From the NCBI GenBank assembly GCA_009693235.1, contig SHXR01000005.1, positions 23,373 through 87,372 of the forward strand: a DNA stretch of 64,000 nucleotides, in the 5' to 3' direction. A model generated the notes under the pieces. The model did no database searches. It was not told where the DNA came from and saw only the letters and a program-made list of their open reading frames with translations. Position 1 is the first letter of the stretch. Every line of letters begins with the position of its first letter. Position numbers and translations under genes: made by a program. Positions 36,680 to 45,364 of the stretch are shown piece by piece. The stretch is from Betaproteobacteria bacterium. Its GTDB lineage: Bacteria > Pseudomonadota > Gammaproteobacteria > Burkholderiales > SG8-39.

Positions 36680-37444
36680 TTAGTGCTGCGACAGCAACCG
36701 ACCGAACCCGTTCACCCGGTCGATTATCCCACCCTGGCGCAGACAATACCAGACCAGCGCCTGATTGCTGGTAACGACCGGGCGGCCGACCGCCTGTTCG
36801 ATTTCATCGATCACCTCGGCCGAGCGAATGGCAGTGCAGCTCACAAGGTAGGCATCGACGCGATCGACGCGATGTTCTTTGACCAGGTCGAGCCATCGCT
36901 CCGGCGGCTCACGGCCCATCTCGGCATTGGTTGCGATACCCAATCCCACATCGACAAGGACTTCGAACCCCGCTGCCTCCAGGAATCGCGCCTCGCGTTC
37001 ATTGACGGCCTTGATGTATGGCGTGATGAGTCCGATGCGTTTGGCGTTCAGCACCCGTAATGCAGCAACCAGCGCTTCCGATGTCGCAACAACCGGACCA
37101 TTGGCCGCTCCGGCGATGCGCCTCTTGATGTCCGCCTCCATCTCCTTGCTATAGGTGGAGACGGCGGTGCAATTGAATGCAATGAGATTCACTCGTGCAT
37201 CGGCCAAGAGACGCGTCCCCTGCTCGACGTTTTCCACCATCGCGAGCAGCTCTTCGCGCGAGCTGCCGGTCAGGGGCAAGCGCGTGCTGTAGACGGAAAC
37301 ACCCGGCGGCAACATCGCCTTCACCTGCGGCTCGGCCACGATGTTTCCCGACGGGGTGAGCATGCCGATCCGGAAACGATCGCCGTACTCGATTGACGGT
37401 CGATGCGCCGCTACAGCCCCTGTGCTCGGTGCAAGGCTTTGCAT
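36680..37444 (-). CDS. Asp/Glu racemase superfamily protein, maleate isomerase/arylmalonate decarboxylase-like
   Basis: A 254-residue protein with AAGGAG six bases before the ATG. It has the two catalytic-cysteine motifs of the superfamily, IAFNCTAVS (near residue 96) and LVSCTAIRS (near residue 204), and FRIGMLTPSGNIVAEPQ at the start, which is typical of maleate cis-trans isomerases and AMDases. These enzymes isomerise maleate to fumarate or decarboxylate malonates. As first gene of a TRAP operon it fits import and conversion of an unsaturated or malonate-type diacid (inference). Confidence 0.85.
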   Translation of the reverse strand: MQSLAPSTGAVAAHRPSIEYGDRFRIGMLTPSGNIVAEPQVKAMLPPGVSVYSTRLPLTGSSREELLAMVENVEQGTRLLADARVNLIAFNCTAVSTYSKEMEADIKRRIAGAANGPVVATSEALVAALRVLNAKRIGLITPYIKAVNEREARFLEAAGFEVLVDVGLGIATNAEMGREPPERWLDLVKEHRVDRVDAYLVSCTAIRSAEVIDEIEQAVGRPVVTSNQALVWYCLRQGGIIDRVNGFGRLLSQH

Positions 37445-37589
37445 GTCTGTCTCCTTTACATACGACCTGCGAGTGTAGCCGCAATTCCGCAGGTCCCGCC
37501 CAGGCGCGCTATGATCGCAGCCACGTCGCCCTTGGTGTCTCCCATGACGCCAAAATCGCGTCCACCGGCCGATTTCAGAGGAGTATCCA

Positions 37590-38579
37590 ATGTCCTACTC
37601 GATCCTATGCACGGGCGTTGCTGCCGTGCTGCTTGCCATGCCGCTTGCCGCCACCGCGCAACAGAAGATCGTCATCAAGATGGGTTGGACCAGCGGCGCG
37701 GGTGAAACCGATCCGTACGCCGTCGGTGCACGCGAGTTCAAGAAGTCGCTGGAAGCGCGGGTCGGACAGAAGGTCGATGTTCAGCTCTTCCCCAATCGGC
37801 AGATCGGTGACGAGAAACCACTGATCGATGGTATGCGGCTTGGCACCGTTGACGGCGGCATCATCACCAACGCCGTCATCTCGCAGATCGAACCGGCGTT
37901 CCAGTTGAACGATCTGCCGTTCCTCTTTGAGAGCGAAGCGCAGGCGCAGAGAATCCTCGATGGATCCGTCGGCAAAAAGCTCGCTGACAAGCTGGACGCC
38001 AAGGGCGTCAAGGTGCTTGGGTACATGGAGGGCGGCTTTCGCAACATGATCAACAACGTGCGACCGGTCAACAAGCCAGACGACATCAAAGGCGTGAAGT
38101 ATCGCGTGATGCAAAACCCGGTCTATATCGGCATGTTCTCCTCGCTCGGTGGCAATGCGATACCGATGGCCTGGGGTGAAGTGTTCACTGCCGTCCAGCA
38201 AGGCGCGATCGACGGCTTAGAGATTCCGCTCTCCATCATCGATCAGAACAAATTCTTCGAGGTAACCAAGTATCTGTCGCTCACCAATCATACCTACTCG
38301 ATGATTGGTCTCCTCATCTCCAAGCGCACCTACGATAAATTCCCCGACGACGTGAAGAAAGCAGCGATCGAGGCCGGTGTCGAGGCAACCAAAGCGCAAC
38401 GGGCCATGTCGCTCGAGGCGACCAAACTTGTCGTGAAGACACTTGAATCAAAAGGCATGCAGATCAATCGCGTCGCCGATTTCAAACCGTTCCGCACCGC
38501 GGTGTCGAGTGTCTACGACAAGGTGAAAGGCTCGGTCGGCGAAGACCTGATGAAGGAAGCACTCGCCGCCGTTCAGTAA
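37590..38579 (+). CDS. TRAP transporter substrate-binding protein (DctP), system 2
   Basis: A 329-residue exported protein with GAGGAG upstream and signal peptide MSYSILCTGVAAVLLAMPLA. Motifs VDVQLFPNRQIGDEKPLIDGM, KYRVMQNPVYIGMF (carboxylate-binding Arg) and GEVFTAVQQGAIDGLEIPLS are classical DctP. It diverges from the racemase gene and starts the operon dctP-dctQ-dctM-dapA-like. Confidence 0.93.
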   Translation: MSYSILCTGVAAVLLAMPLAATAQQKIVIKMGWTSGAGETDPYAVGAREFKKSLEARVGQKVDVQLFPNRQIGDEKPLIDGMRLGTVDGGIITNAVISQIEPAFQLNDLPFLFESEAQAQRILDGSVGKKLADKLDAKGVKVLGYMEGGFRNMINNVRPVNKPDDIKGVKYRVMQNPVYIGMFSSLGGNAIPMAWGEVFTAVQQGAIDGLEIPLSIIDQNKFFEVTKYLSLTNHTYSMIGLLISKRTYDKFPDDVKKAAIEAGVEATKAQRAMSLEATKLVVKTLESKGMQINRVADFKPFRTAVSSVYDKVKGSVGEDLMKEALAAVQ

Positions 38580-38582
38580 CCG

Positions 38583-39068
38583 ATGCGCACCGTTTGTAGC
38601 GCGGCAGGCGCCGCGGTGCGCTGGAGCCTGTTCATCGCAATCGCGGTGATGCTCACGGCAATCGCTTATCAAGTGGTCATGCGCTACGTGTTCGGCCGTG
38701 CGCCGTCCTGGACCGAGGAACTCGCCATCCTCATGTTCGCGTGGTCCACGCTAGGCGGATTCGCGTTGGGTGTGCGGGAAGGTTTTCATGTGCGCTTGAC
38801 GATCATCCTCGATCGCCTGCCACCACGCAGCCGGCAAATCGCGGAACGAATTCTCGACCTGTTCGCGTTGCTGGTCGGTGCCTATTTGCTCTGGTCCGGA
38901 TGGCGCTATGTCGATGTCACGGCGGGCAGCACCTCCGCTGCAATCGCTTATCCCATTGAACTCCTGCATGGGATGGCGCCCATTGCGGGCGCGCTCATTG
39001 TGTTGTTCGCAGCGGAGCGCTTCTGGAATCCGTCGCCCGTGCGCGAAAACCAAGAACCGGCCGCATGA
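38583..39068 (+). CDS. TRAP transporter small permease (DctQ), system 2
   Basis: A 161-residue four-helix protein with YQVVMRYVFGRAPSWTEELA and EGFHVRLTII, the standard DctQ signature. It starts 3 bp after dctP and overlaps dctM by ATGA. Confidence 0.9.
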   Translation: MRTVCSAAGAAVRWSLFIAIAVMLTAIAYQVVMRYVFGRAPSWTEELAILMFAWSTLGGFALGVREGFHVRLTIILDRLPPRSRQIAERILDLFALLVGAYLLWSGWRYVDVTAGSTSAAIAYPIELLHGMAPIAGALIVLFAAERFWNPSPVRENQEPAA

Positions 39069-40339
39069 GCACCATCGCTCTTCTCCTCACCCTTGGCTTT
39101 GGTGCGCTGGTCGTCGCGGGCGTTCCATTCGCGCTGGCGATCGCGGGCATCACTGCCATCGTGTTAGTCGCAGTAGACATCGAGCCCGCGTTCCTTGCGC
39201 AGCAAATCATCGCGGGTTCGCAGTCGTTCAGCCTGTTGGCGATCCCGCTTTTCATGCTCGCCGGCGAATTAATGAGCGCAGGCGGATTGTCGCAACGCCT
39301 GGTCGATGTCGCGAGCGTTCTGGTCCGCCATCTTACCGGCGGGCTGGCGATGGTGACGGTCCTCGCGGCGTTGGTGTTTTCAGCGATCTCCGGATCGGCA
39401 CCCGCGACGACCGCGGCGATTGGATCGATCCTGATTCCAGCCATGGCCAATGCGGGATACAGCCGGGCCTTCGCCGCTTCAATTGCCGTGAGCTCTGGGG
39501 TGCTGGGCCCATTGATCCCGCCGTCGATCGCATTCGTTATCTGGGGCATCGTCGCCGAGCAATCGATCGGGCGGCTGTTTCTCTCGGGGATCGTACCGGG
39601 CCTCGCGATTGCGTTGGGCCTCCTTATCGTCTGCTATTTCCATGCCAAGCGGAATGCGGTCCCACGACTCGAACGCGCGCGCTGGCCGGAGATCAAGCAA
39701 GCCTTTGCGCGCGGTAAATGGGCACTGTTTTCTCCGCTCGTCGTGCTGGGCGGCATCTACGGCGGCATCTTCACGCCGACCGAAGCCGCGGCGATGAGTT
39801 GTGTCTATGCGCTCGCGGTAGGCCTATACATCGAGCGCCGACTCACCTGGCGCGCATTGCCGGAAGTCTTCCTCAAGGCAGCCCGCACCAGCGCGCTTGT
39901 CACCGCCATCATCGCGGCATCGGTCGGTTTTGGCGTGCTGATCGCGCAAGAGCAGCTCGCGTTGAAATTCGCCACCTGGCTCGCTGAGAATGTCCGGGAA
40001 CGTTGGACGGCACTGGCCGGATTGAACGCCGTGTTCTTCGTGCTCGCCGCGGTGATGGATGAGATTGCCATCATGGTGATTCTCGGGCCGCTCTTGATCG
40101 CGATCGGCAACAAGTTCGGCGTCGATCCGATTCACCTTGGCTCGATCATCGTCACCAATGTCGCGATCGGCATGGCCGCGCCGCCGATCGGCTATTGCCT
40201 GTTCGTCGGCATGGCGATTTCCGGGCTGTCGCTCGGTAAAATATCGAAGGTGATCTGGCCCCAGATCATCGTCATGCTGATCGTGCTGTTTCTGACCACC
40301 TATATTCCGTCATTTGCCATGGCGTTCCAACCGAAATGA
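39065..40339 (+). CDS. TRAP transporter large permease (DctM), system 2
   Basis: A 424-residue membrane protein with LGPLIPPSIAFVIWGIVAEQSIG, GGIFTPTEAAAMS and NVAIGMAAPPIGYCLFVG. It completes TRAP system 2 and overlaps the DapA-like gene by ATGA, so import and lyase are made together. Confidence 0.93.
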   Translation: MSTIALLLTLGFGALVVAGVPFALAIAGITAIVLVAVDIEPAFLAQQIIAGSQSFSLLAIPLFMLAGELMSAGGLSQRLVDVASVLVRHLTGGLAMVTVLAALVFSAISGSAPATTAAIGSILIPAMANAGYSRAFAASIAVSSGVLGPLIPPSIAFVIWGIVAEQSIGRLFLSGIVPGLAIALGLLIVCYFHAKRNAVPRLERARWPEIKQAFARGKWALFSPLVVLGGIYGGIFTPTEAAAMSCVYALAVGLYIERRLTWRALPEVFLKAARTSALVTAIIAASVGFGVLIAQEQLALKFATWLAENVRERWTALAGLNAVFFVLAAVMDEIAIMVILGPLLIAIGNKFGVDPIHLGSIIVTNVAIGMAAPPIGYCLFVGMAISGLSLGKISKVIWPQIIVMLIVLFLTTYIPSFAMAFQPK

Positions 40340-41271
40340 AGCTCACCACCGCGGCACGCGGCGTCTATGTCATTGCCGCCACACCATTCAATCCGGACGG
40401 CAGCCTCGATCTTCGTGGCGCACAGAGCATGCTCGATTTCTATCTCGAGCGGGGCGCGCATGGTCTCACCTTGCTTGGCATGATGGGCGAGCAGCAAAAG
40501 CTCTCGCCGGAGGAAAGCCTGCGGTTCGTCGAGACCTGTGCACGGCATGTCGATGGCCGTATACCGATCATTGTCGGCGCGGCCACGCCCTGGATCGACA
40601 ACCTGAAAGCATTCGCGCAGAGCGTGATGGATGCCGGCGCGTCCGCCCTCATGTTTGCGCCGATGACGGGCCTTCGTTCGGACGACCAAATCACGGGCTT
40701 TGTTGAGCGGGTGTGCAATGCATTGCATGACGTGCCGCTGGTGCTGCAGGACTATCCGCAGACCACCGACGTAATCCTGTCACCTGCGCTGATCAATCGT
40801 CTCATCGATCGTTTCACCGGCATCGTCATGTTCAAGCATGAAGATCAACCGGGTCTTGCCAAGCTCACCACGATCCGCAAACACCAGGCGGCTGGCGGCC
40901 GTCGCGTATCCATCCTGGTCGGCAATGGCGCCATTCATTATGTGCAGGAGCTTGCGCGCGGCGCCGATGGCGCGATGACTGGGTTTTCGTATCCGGAAAT
41001 GATGGTCGATGTGTTCAGGCTGTGGGAAGCCGGCAAGCATGATGAAGCGGAGGATCTCTACGATATTTATCTACCGCTAATGAGACACGAATTACAACCA
41101 GGACAAGGCCTGGCGATCCGCAAATACATTCTGGCAAAACGCGGTGCATTCCAGAGCGATCATGTGCGCATGCCAGGGCCCAGCCTCACAGCTGACGATA
41201 GCGCCGAGATCGATCACTTGATTCGCCGCCTGGAATACAGACTTACCACTACCAATCTGAGAAAACTATGA
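40336..41271 (+). CDS. DapA-family (dihydrodipicolinate synthase/N-acetylneuraminate lyase) aldolase
   Basis: A 311-residue TIM-barrel class I aldolase. It has LLGMMGEQQKLSPEE near residue 46 (GxxGE type pyruvate-binding loop), QDYPQTT with the catalytic Tyr and VMFKHED with the Schiff-base Lys. Cotranscription with a TRAP transporter argues for a catabolic lyase that splits an imported sugar acid or hydroxy-keto acid rather than for lysine biosynthesis. The exact substrate is not visible. It overlaps the following outer-membrane pseudogene by ATGA. Confidence 0.88.
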   Translation: MKLTTAARGVYVIAATPFNPDGSLDLRGAQSMLDFYLERGAHGLTLLGMMGEQQKLSPEESLRFVETCARHVDGRIPIIVGAATPWIDNLKAFAQSVMDAGASALMFAPMTGLRSDDQITGFVERVCNALHDVPLVLQDYPQTTDVILSPALINRLIDRFTGIVMFKHEDQPGLAKLTTIRKHQAAGGRRVSILVGNGAIHYVQELARGADGAMTGFSYPEMMVDVFRLWEAGKHDEAEDLYDIYLPLMRHELQPGQGLAIRKYILAKRGAFQSDHVRMPGPSLTADDSAEIDHLIRRLEYRLTTTNLRKL

Positions 41272-41785
41272 ACACACAATGCCTATCGCGCCGCCCGAGC
41301 AAGACAACACTTCTATGTTTCTTATTGGTCCTGGTGCCCACCATGGAAAATGCATTCGATCAGGGACGCACCAGTGCAAGCGTCATGGTAAGCCCTGGCC
41401 GCCAGCTAGACCGCGATTACACCGTGCCGGGCGCCCGATTCGGCCGCTACTTCGTGCAGGATTTCTAGGCGAGCCTCACCATCGAAGTCTGGCGCGGCAA
41501 TAACCCAGGGCTCTATAAAGTGGTGCCGGAATTGCGTTACGTGTATTCCCGCGCCGAAACAGTCAAGCCTTATGGCGGCATCTTTCTATCACGCACGCTC
41601 TACGATGGGCTACCCGATCGCTACACCTACGGCGCGAAAGGCGGCGCCTACGTGACGTTCCATGCCAATGCTCATCTAGGACTTGGCGTCGCGTACGAGC
41701 GAATCGAATCGAATCGTGCGACGCAAGCACGTACATCAAGTGCCGGCAAATTTATCCTGAGATCGGGATCCATTTCTCCTTCTGA
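41268..41785 (+). pseudogene. Broken outer-membrane beta-barrel protein
   Basis: The gene starts with an ATG overlapping the DapA-like stop and has a signal-like N-terminus (TTLLCFLLVLVPTMENAF). TAG at 41466-41468 interrupts YFVQDF-stop-ASLTIEVWRGN. Near 41700 the unit AATCG occurs three times in a row; removing one unit restores RIESCDAST, IYPEIGIHFSF and a TGA at 41783-41785, with the C-terminal Phe typical of outer-membrane barrels. So a nonsense codon and a 5-bp slippage both break it. The intact protein of about 170 residues was probably a small porin-like barrel; its role with the TRAP operon is unknown. Confidence 0.8.
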
Positions 41786-41842
41786 GCAACGGTGAGCGGC
41801 TTTGCTCACCGTCTTGCATGCCACTGACCATCCTTCCATCTG

Positions 41843-42928
41843 ATGCCTAGCCTCTTCGATCCCATCCGCATTGGCGCCATTGAGTGCGCCAATCGAATTT
41901 TCATGTCGCCCTTGACGCGTTCCCGCGGCACACGCGACCACGTTCCGACCCCGTTGATGGTGGAGTACTACCGTCAGCGAGCGAATGCAGGACTCATCAT
42001 TTCGGAGGCGACCGGGGTAAGCCAGCAAGGCTTGGGCACGCCCTTTGCACCCGGCATCTGGAACGATCAGCAGATCGCTGCATGGTGTCCTATAACGAGC
42101 GCCGTGCACGCGGCCGGCGGGCGGATCATTTGCCAGCTCTGGCATATGGGGCGCGTGGTGCATTCTGATTTCCTTGGCGGCCAACCGCCGGTTTCATCGA
42201 GCGCAATTGCCGCACCCGGCGATGCACGCACCTATGACGGCAATAAGTCCAACGTGACGCCGCGCGCGCTGGCCGCATCCGAGATTCCAGGATTGGTCGC
42301 CGATTTCGCGCAAGGCGCGCGTAATGCGATCGCGGCGGGCTTCGATGGCGTGCAGTTGCATGCAGCGAACGGTTACTTGCTCGACCAGTTCCTGCGCGAC
42401 AGTTGCAATAAACGGACGGATGCCTATGGCGGCTCGCCGGTCAATCGGGTGCGCCTCTTAAGAGAGATCACTGAAGCGATTGCGGCAACGGTCGGTCCGG
42501 AACGCACGGCAATTCGCGTATCCCCGCTTATTCCAATGTTAGGTTGCCAGGACAGCGCCGCCGAAGAAGTATTTCTCTGCGTCGCCGATACGATGAGCCG
42601 GATCGGCATTGCATTTCTCGAAGTGCGCGAACCGGCACCGAACGTTCGCCCGGACAACGCGCCGCTCATCGCCACCCAGATAAAAACGCGCTTTCGCGGA
42701 CCCATGGTGCTCAATACCGGTTATGACCGCGCCGACGCGATGGCCGCTGTCGCCAACGGATCGGCTGATGCCATTACCTTCGGCAAACCCTATATCGCCA
42801 ATCCGGATCTGGCCGAGCGGCTGTCAAAGAACGTGCCGCTTGCAACCGTGAACGTCACAACCTTATACAGCCCCGGCCCCGTAGGGTACGTCGATTATCC
42901 GCGGTATGCGAGCATGCCTGGGCTCTGA
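41843..42928 (+). CDS. Old Yellow Enzyme family NADH:flavin oxidoreductase (alkene reductase)
   Basis: A 361-residue FMN TIM barrel. It begins LFDPIRIGAIECANRIFMSPLTRSR, has ICQLWHMGRVVH and LHAANGYLLDQFLRD followed by NKRTDAYGGS, the classical OYE block, and ends with GFxKP-type YIANPDLAERL. It should reduce activated C=C bonds of enones, nitroalkenes or maleimide-like compounds. A clear ribosome site is not seen. It is plus-strand and convergent with the TRAP remnant at 42942. Confidence 0.9.
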   Translation: MPSLFDPIRIGAIECANRIFMSPLTRSRGTRDHVPTPLMVEYYRQRANAGLIISEATGVSQQGLGTPFAPGIWNDQQIAAWCPITSAVHAAGGRIICQLWHMGRVVHSDFLGGQPPVSSSAIAAPGDARTYDGNKSNVTPRALAASEIPGLVADFAQGARNAIAAGFDGVQLHAANGYLLDQFLRDSCNKRTDAYGGSPVNRVRLLREITEAIAATVGPERTAIRVSPLIPMLGCQDSAAEEVFLCVADTMSRIGIAFLEVREPAPNVRPDNAPLIATQIKTRFRGPMVLNTGYDRADAMAAVANGSADAITFGKPYIANPDLAERLSKNVPLATVNVTTLYSPGPVGYVDYPRYASMPGL

Positions 42929-42941
42929 TGCAAACGACGAT

Positions 42942-43040
42942 TTACTTCATCAATTTCGGCAGCCAAAGCGATAACGCCGGGATATAGGTGACCAACAAGA
43001 GCGCAAGACACATGGCGCCGTAAAACGGCCGGATCGCCGA
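42942..43040 (-). pseudogene. C-terminal remnant of a TRAP large permease (DctM)
   Basis: The last 27 or so codons read FYGAMCLALLLVTYIPALSL then WLPKLMK and TAA. This is the characteristic last helix of DctM proteins. No other part of that gene is present; upstream sequence turns directly into the end of the Rieske oxygenase gene. It differs from the ends of all three intact DctM proteins in the window, so a fourth permease was deleted here. Confidence 0.75.
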
Positions 43041-43053
43041 AGACCATCGCGCA

Positions 43054-44115
43054 TCAAGCGGCCGCTTGCCCAGCCCTCGTGCGCTCGGCCGCGATGCGCG
43101 CTTCCATGATTCGCCAGACGCGCACCGTGCCAAGATCCGTTTCAAGCGGCATGAACTTCGCCTTGCTGCCGCGATGATTGACCATGCGCTGCTGACCCTC
43201 GATGATGCCCTTGTCCTGGACTTCGAAGGCGTAACGGCGCAGATCGGCGATCTGCTTCATGTTCTCGGAATCGATCGGCTCGCCCCAGACGATCGGGTTC
43301 TGGCGCACACCGGCGAAGTGATACCAGGTGCTGGTATCGGTCTCGGGCGTGAGGAAGTGCGTGCCGAAGATGCCGGTTCCGTCTTCCTTCGACGCACCGG
43401 GACGCGTAATGCCGGTGTCGTTGATAAGGCAGCCCGGCGGACTCCAGTGGATGTTCGACCAATAGTCGACATTCTTGCCGTCGCGCATGAACAGGATGTC
43501 ATGGAATTTCGGCGGCGGGACATTGCGCATGATGCGGTTGACGATGATCTTGTCGCCGATCTCCTCCAACTTGAGATCCGCTTTGATCGTCTCCTCGCCT
43601 CCAAGGATGCCTTCGTGCAGGAACGCGGTGTGGCTAAGATCAAGTAGATTGTCTACGACGAGCTGATAGTTCGCGTCCATCTTCAGCCAGTCGCGCTTGC
43701 TCACCGGAAGATCGCCTTCGAGGAGGCTGAAATCGGGAATCCGGGACGCATCGGGTGTTTCGTCGCCCATCCAGATCCACACGAGTGAATGCTTCTCCAC
43801 GATCGGGTAGGCGCGAACCGACGAGTTTTTCGGGATCCGGCCTGACGCGTGCGGATTGAGGACGCACTGGCCGGCGCCGTTGAACTCCAACCCGTGGTAG
43901 CCACAGCGGATGTGCTTGCCATCGGCGACGAGCTTGCCCATGGCAAGCGGCGCGAGCCGGTGCGGGCAGATGCCCTCGATCGCATTCACCCTGCCATCGG
44001 GTTCCCTGAAGAGCACCACCGGTTCGTTCAGGTAGGTGCGCCCGACCAGCTCCCCCGCCTTCAAGTCCTGCGACCACATCGCCACGTACCACGTGTTGCG
44101 GAGAAATTCCATCAT
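43054..44115 (-). CDS. Rieske non-haem iron oxygenase, alpha subunit (VanA-like)
   Basis: A 353-residue ring-hydroxylating or O-demethylating oxygenase. The Rieske ligands are ICPHRLAPL and IRCGYHGLEF; the mononuclear iron site is DNLLDLSHTAFLHEG (two His), with a later Asp expected. Length and the start MMEFLRNTWYVAMWSQDL fit the vanillate demethylase/dicamba monooxygenase group. No reductase (VanB) gene lies near. It follows the DctP of system 3 by 24 bp, so the TRAP substrate may be an aromatic acid (inference). Confidence 0.9.
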   Translation of the reverse strand: MMEFLRNTWYVAMWSQDLKAGELVGRTYLNEPVVLFREPDGRVNAIEGICPHRLAPLAMGKLVADGKHIRCGYHGLEFNGAGQCVLNPHASGRIPKNSSVRAYPIVEKHSLVWIWMGDETPDASRIPDFSLLEGDLPVSKRDWLKMDANYQLVVDNLLDLSHTAFLHEGILGGEETIKADLKLEEIGDKIIVNRIMRNVPPPKFHDILFMRDGKNVDYWSNIHWSPPGCLINDTGITRPGASKEDGTGIFGTHFLTPETDTSTWYHFAGVRQNPIVWGEPIDSENMKQIADLRRYAFEVQDKGIIEGQQRMVNHRGSKAKFMPLETDLGTVRVWRIMEARIAAERTRAGQAAA

Positions 44116-44139
44116 GATCGTTCTTCCTCCCGCAACGGA

Positions 44140-45195
44140 TCAGCGCTTGGCGGCCGCCATCTTGCGGGTCTCTTCGCGAAACTCGGCGAGCACTTTCTCG
44201 CCATCGATCCCCTTGGCCTTCGCGTCCTTGTACCAGGCGTCCTCGATCGGCTTCGCCTTGTCACGGATGGCATTGACCAGCGCCGCATCGGCGATCGTCA
44301 ATTGAACGCCCGCTTTCTTCAGCGCTTCGAGGCCATCTTGGTCTTCCGCGTCCCACGCCTGACCGCTACGCGCGGCGAAACGCTCGCCGCTCCAATGGTT
44401 GATGACGTCCTGGTCTTGCTTGGGCAACGCATTGAACGTCTTTTCGCTCATGATCAGCGCGAAGCTGAGCGTGTACAGGCCACCGGGAATGCTGGTGCCA
44501 TAGCGGATGATCTTCTCGGTCTTGAACGTCACGACGGGCGAGAATGGCACTAGCGTGCCGTCGACCACGCCGTTCGACAGCAACTCATACATCTCCGGCG
44601 CGCCCCGCACGACCGGTGCCGCACCCATCGCCTGCATGAGCTGACTTAGCACCGGGCCGCCAACGCGCATTTTCAGGCCGTCGAAGTCCGCTGCCTTGAG
44701 AATCTGGCGCTTGGACGTGAAGATATGGCCAGGCCCATGGGTGAACACGTTGATGACCTTGATGCCTTTGTGCTCACCGGCTTGCGCGAGGTATTTTTCG
44801 TATAGACGCTGATAGACCACCGAATTGATCTCGGCGCTTGCGCCACCTTGCGGAAATTCCACCACTTTGGTCAGTGAGAACCGCCCCGGATGCAGGCCGT
44901 GCGAAATATAGGACACGTCGCAAAGGCCATTGATCACTGCGTCAATCGTCCCCGAGGGCGCCGCGGGCGCCTTCGGCAGCAGCGAATACTTGATGCGGCC
45001 GTTCGATGCTTTCTCGACTTCCTTGGCCCAACCGACGAGGATGTCCTTGGTGAGTTGCTGCGTCGCGCCCGCCCAGCCATTGAGCAAGAGCGTGGTGTCA
45101 GCGTGGCTTGGCGCAGCAATTGCGAGACAGGCAATCAGCGCGCCGCTTGCCGACCAGCTGCGCCAGACCGAATCCGGATTGCGTTTCAATTCCAC
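44140..45195 (-). CDS. TRAP transporter substrate-binding protein (DctP), system 3
   Basis: I place the start at the GTG at 45195, eight bases after GGGGAG, which gives 351 residues with a signal peptide ending PSHAD; the ATG at 45330 adds a non-conserved tail. It has DGLKMRVGGPVLSQLMQAMGAAPVVRG and GVVDGTLVPF, typical of the DctP subgroup linked to aromatic or larger substrates. It lies between dctM and the Rieske gene. Confidence 0.9.
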   Translation of the reverse strand: MELKRNPDSVWRSWSASGALIACLAIAAPSHADTTLLLNGWAGATQQLTKDILVGWAKEVEKASNGRIKYSLLPKAPAAPSGTIDAVINGLCDVSYISHGLHPGRFSLTKVVEFPQGGASAEINSVVYQRLYEKYLAQAGEHKGIKVINVFTHGPGHIFTSKRQILKAADFDGLKMRVGGPVLSQLMQAMGAAPVVRGAPEMYELLSNGVVDGTLVPFSPVVTFKTEKIIRYGTSIPGGLYTLSFALIMSEKTFNALPKQDQDVINHWSGERFAARSGQAWDAEDQDGLEALKKAGVQLTIADAALVNAIRDKAKPIEDAWYKDAKAKGIDGEKVLAEFREETRKMAAAKR

Positions 45196-45364
45196 AGTCG
45201 TTGCTCCCCGATGGTTTTGATGTTGTTGCTGCCGTTGCGGTGATTTTTCCGGCGATTCCCGCCGGCACGATGAAGGATACCGGATTCCGCCGAGCCGGCA
45301 CTCATGGCGCCGTTGGTCTGCCGCCGCCACGCAAGATCTATTTCCGCGGGACGTGTTGCACGCG

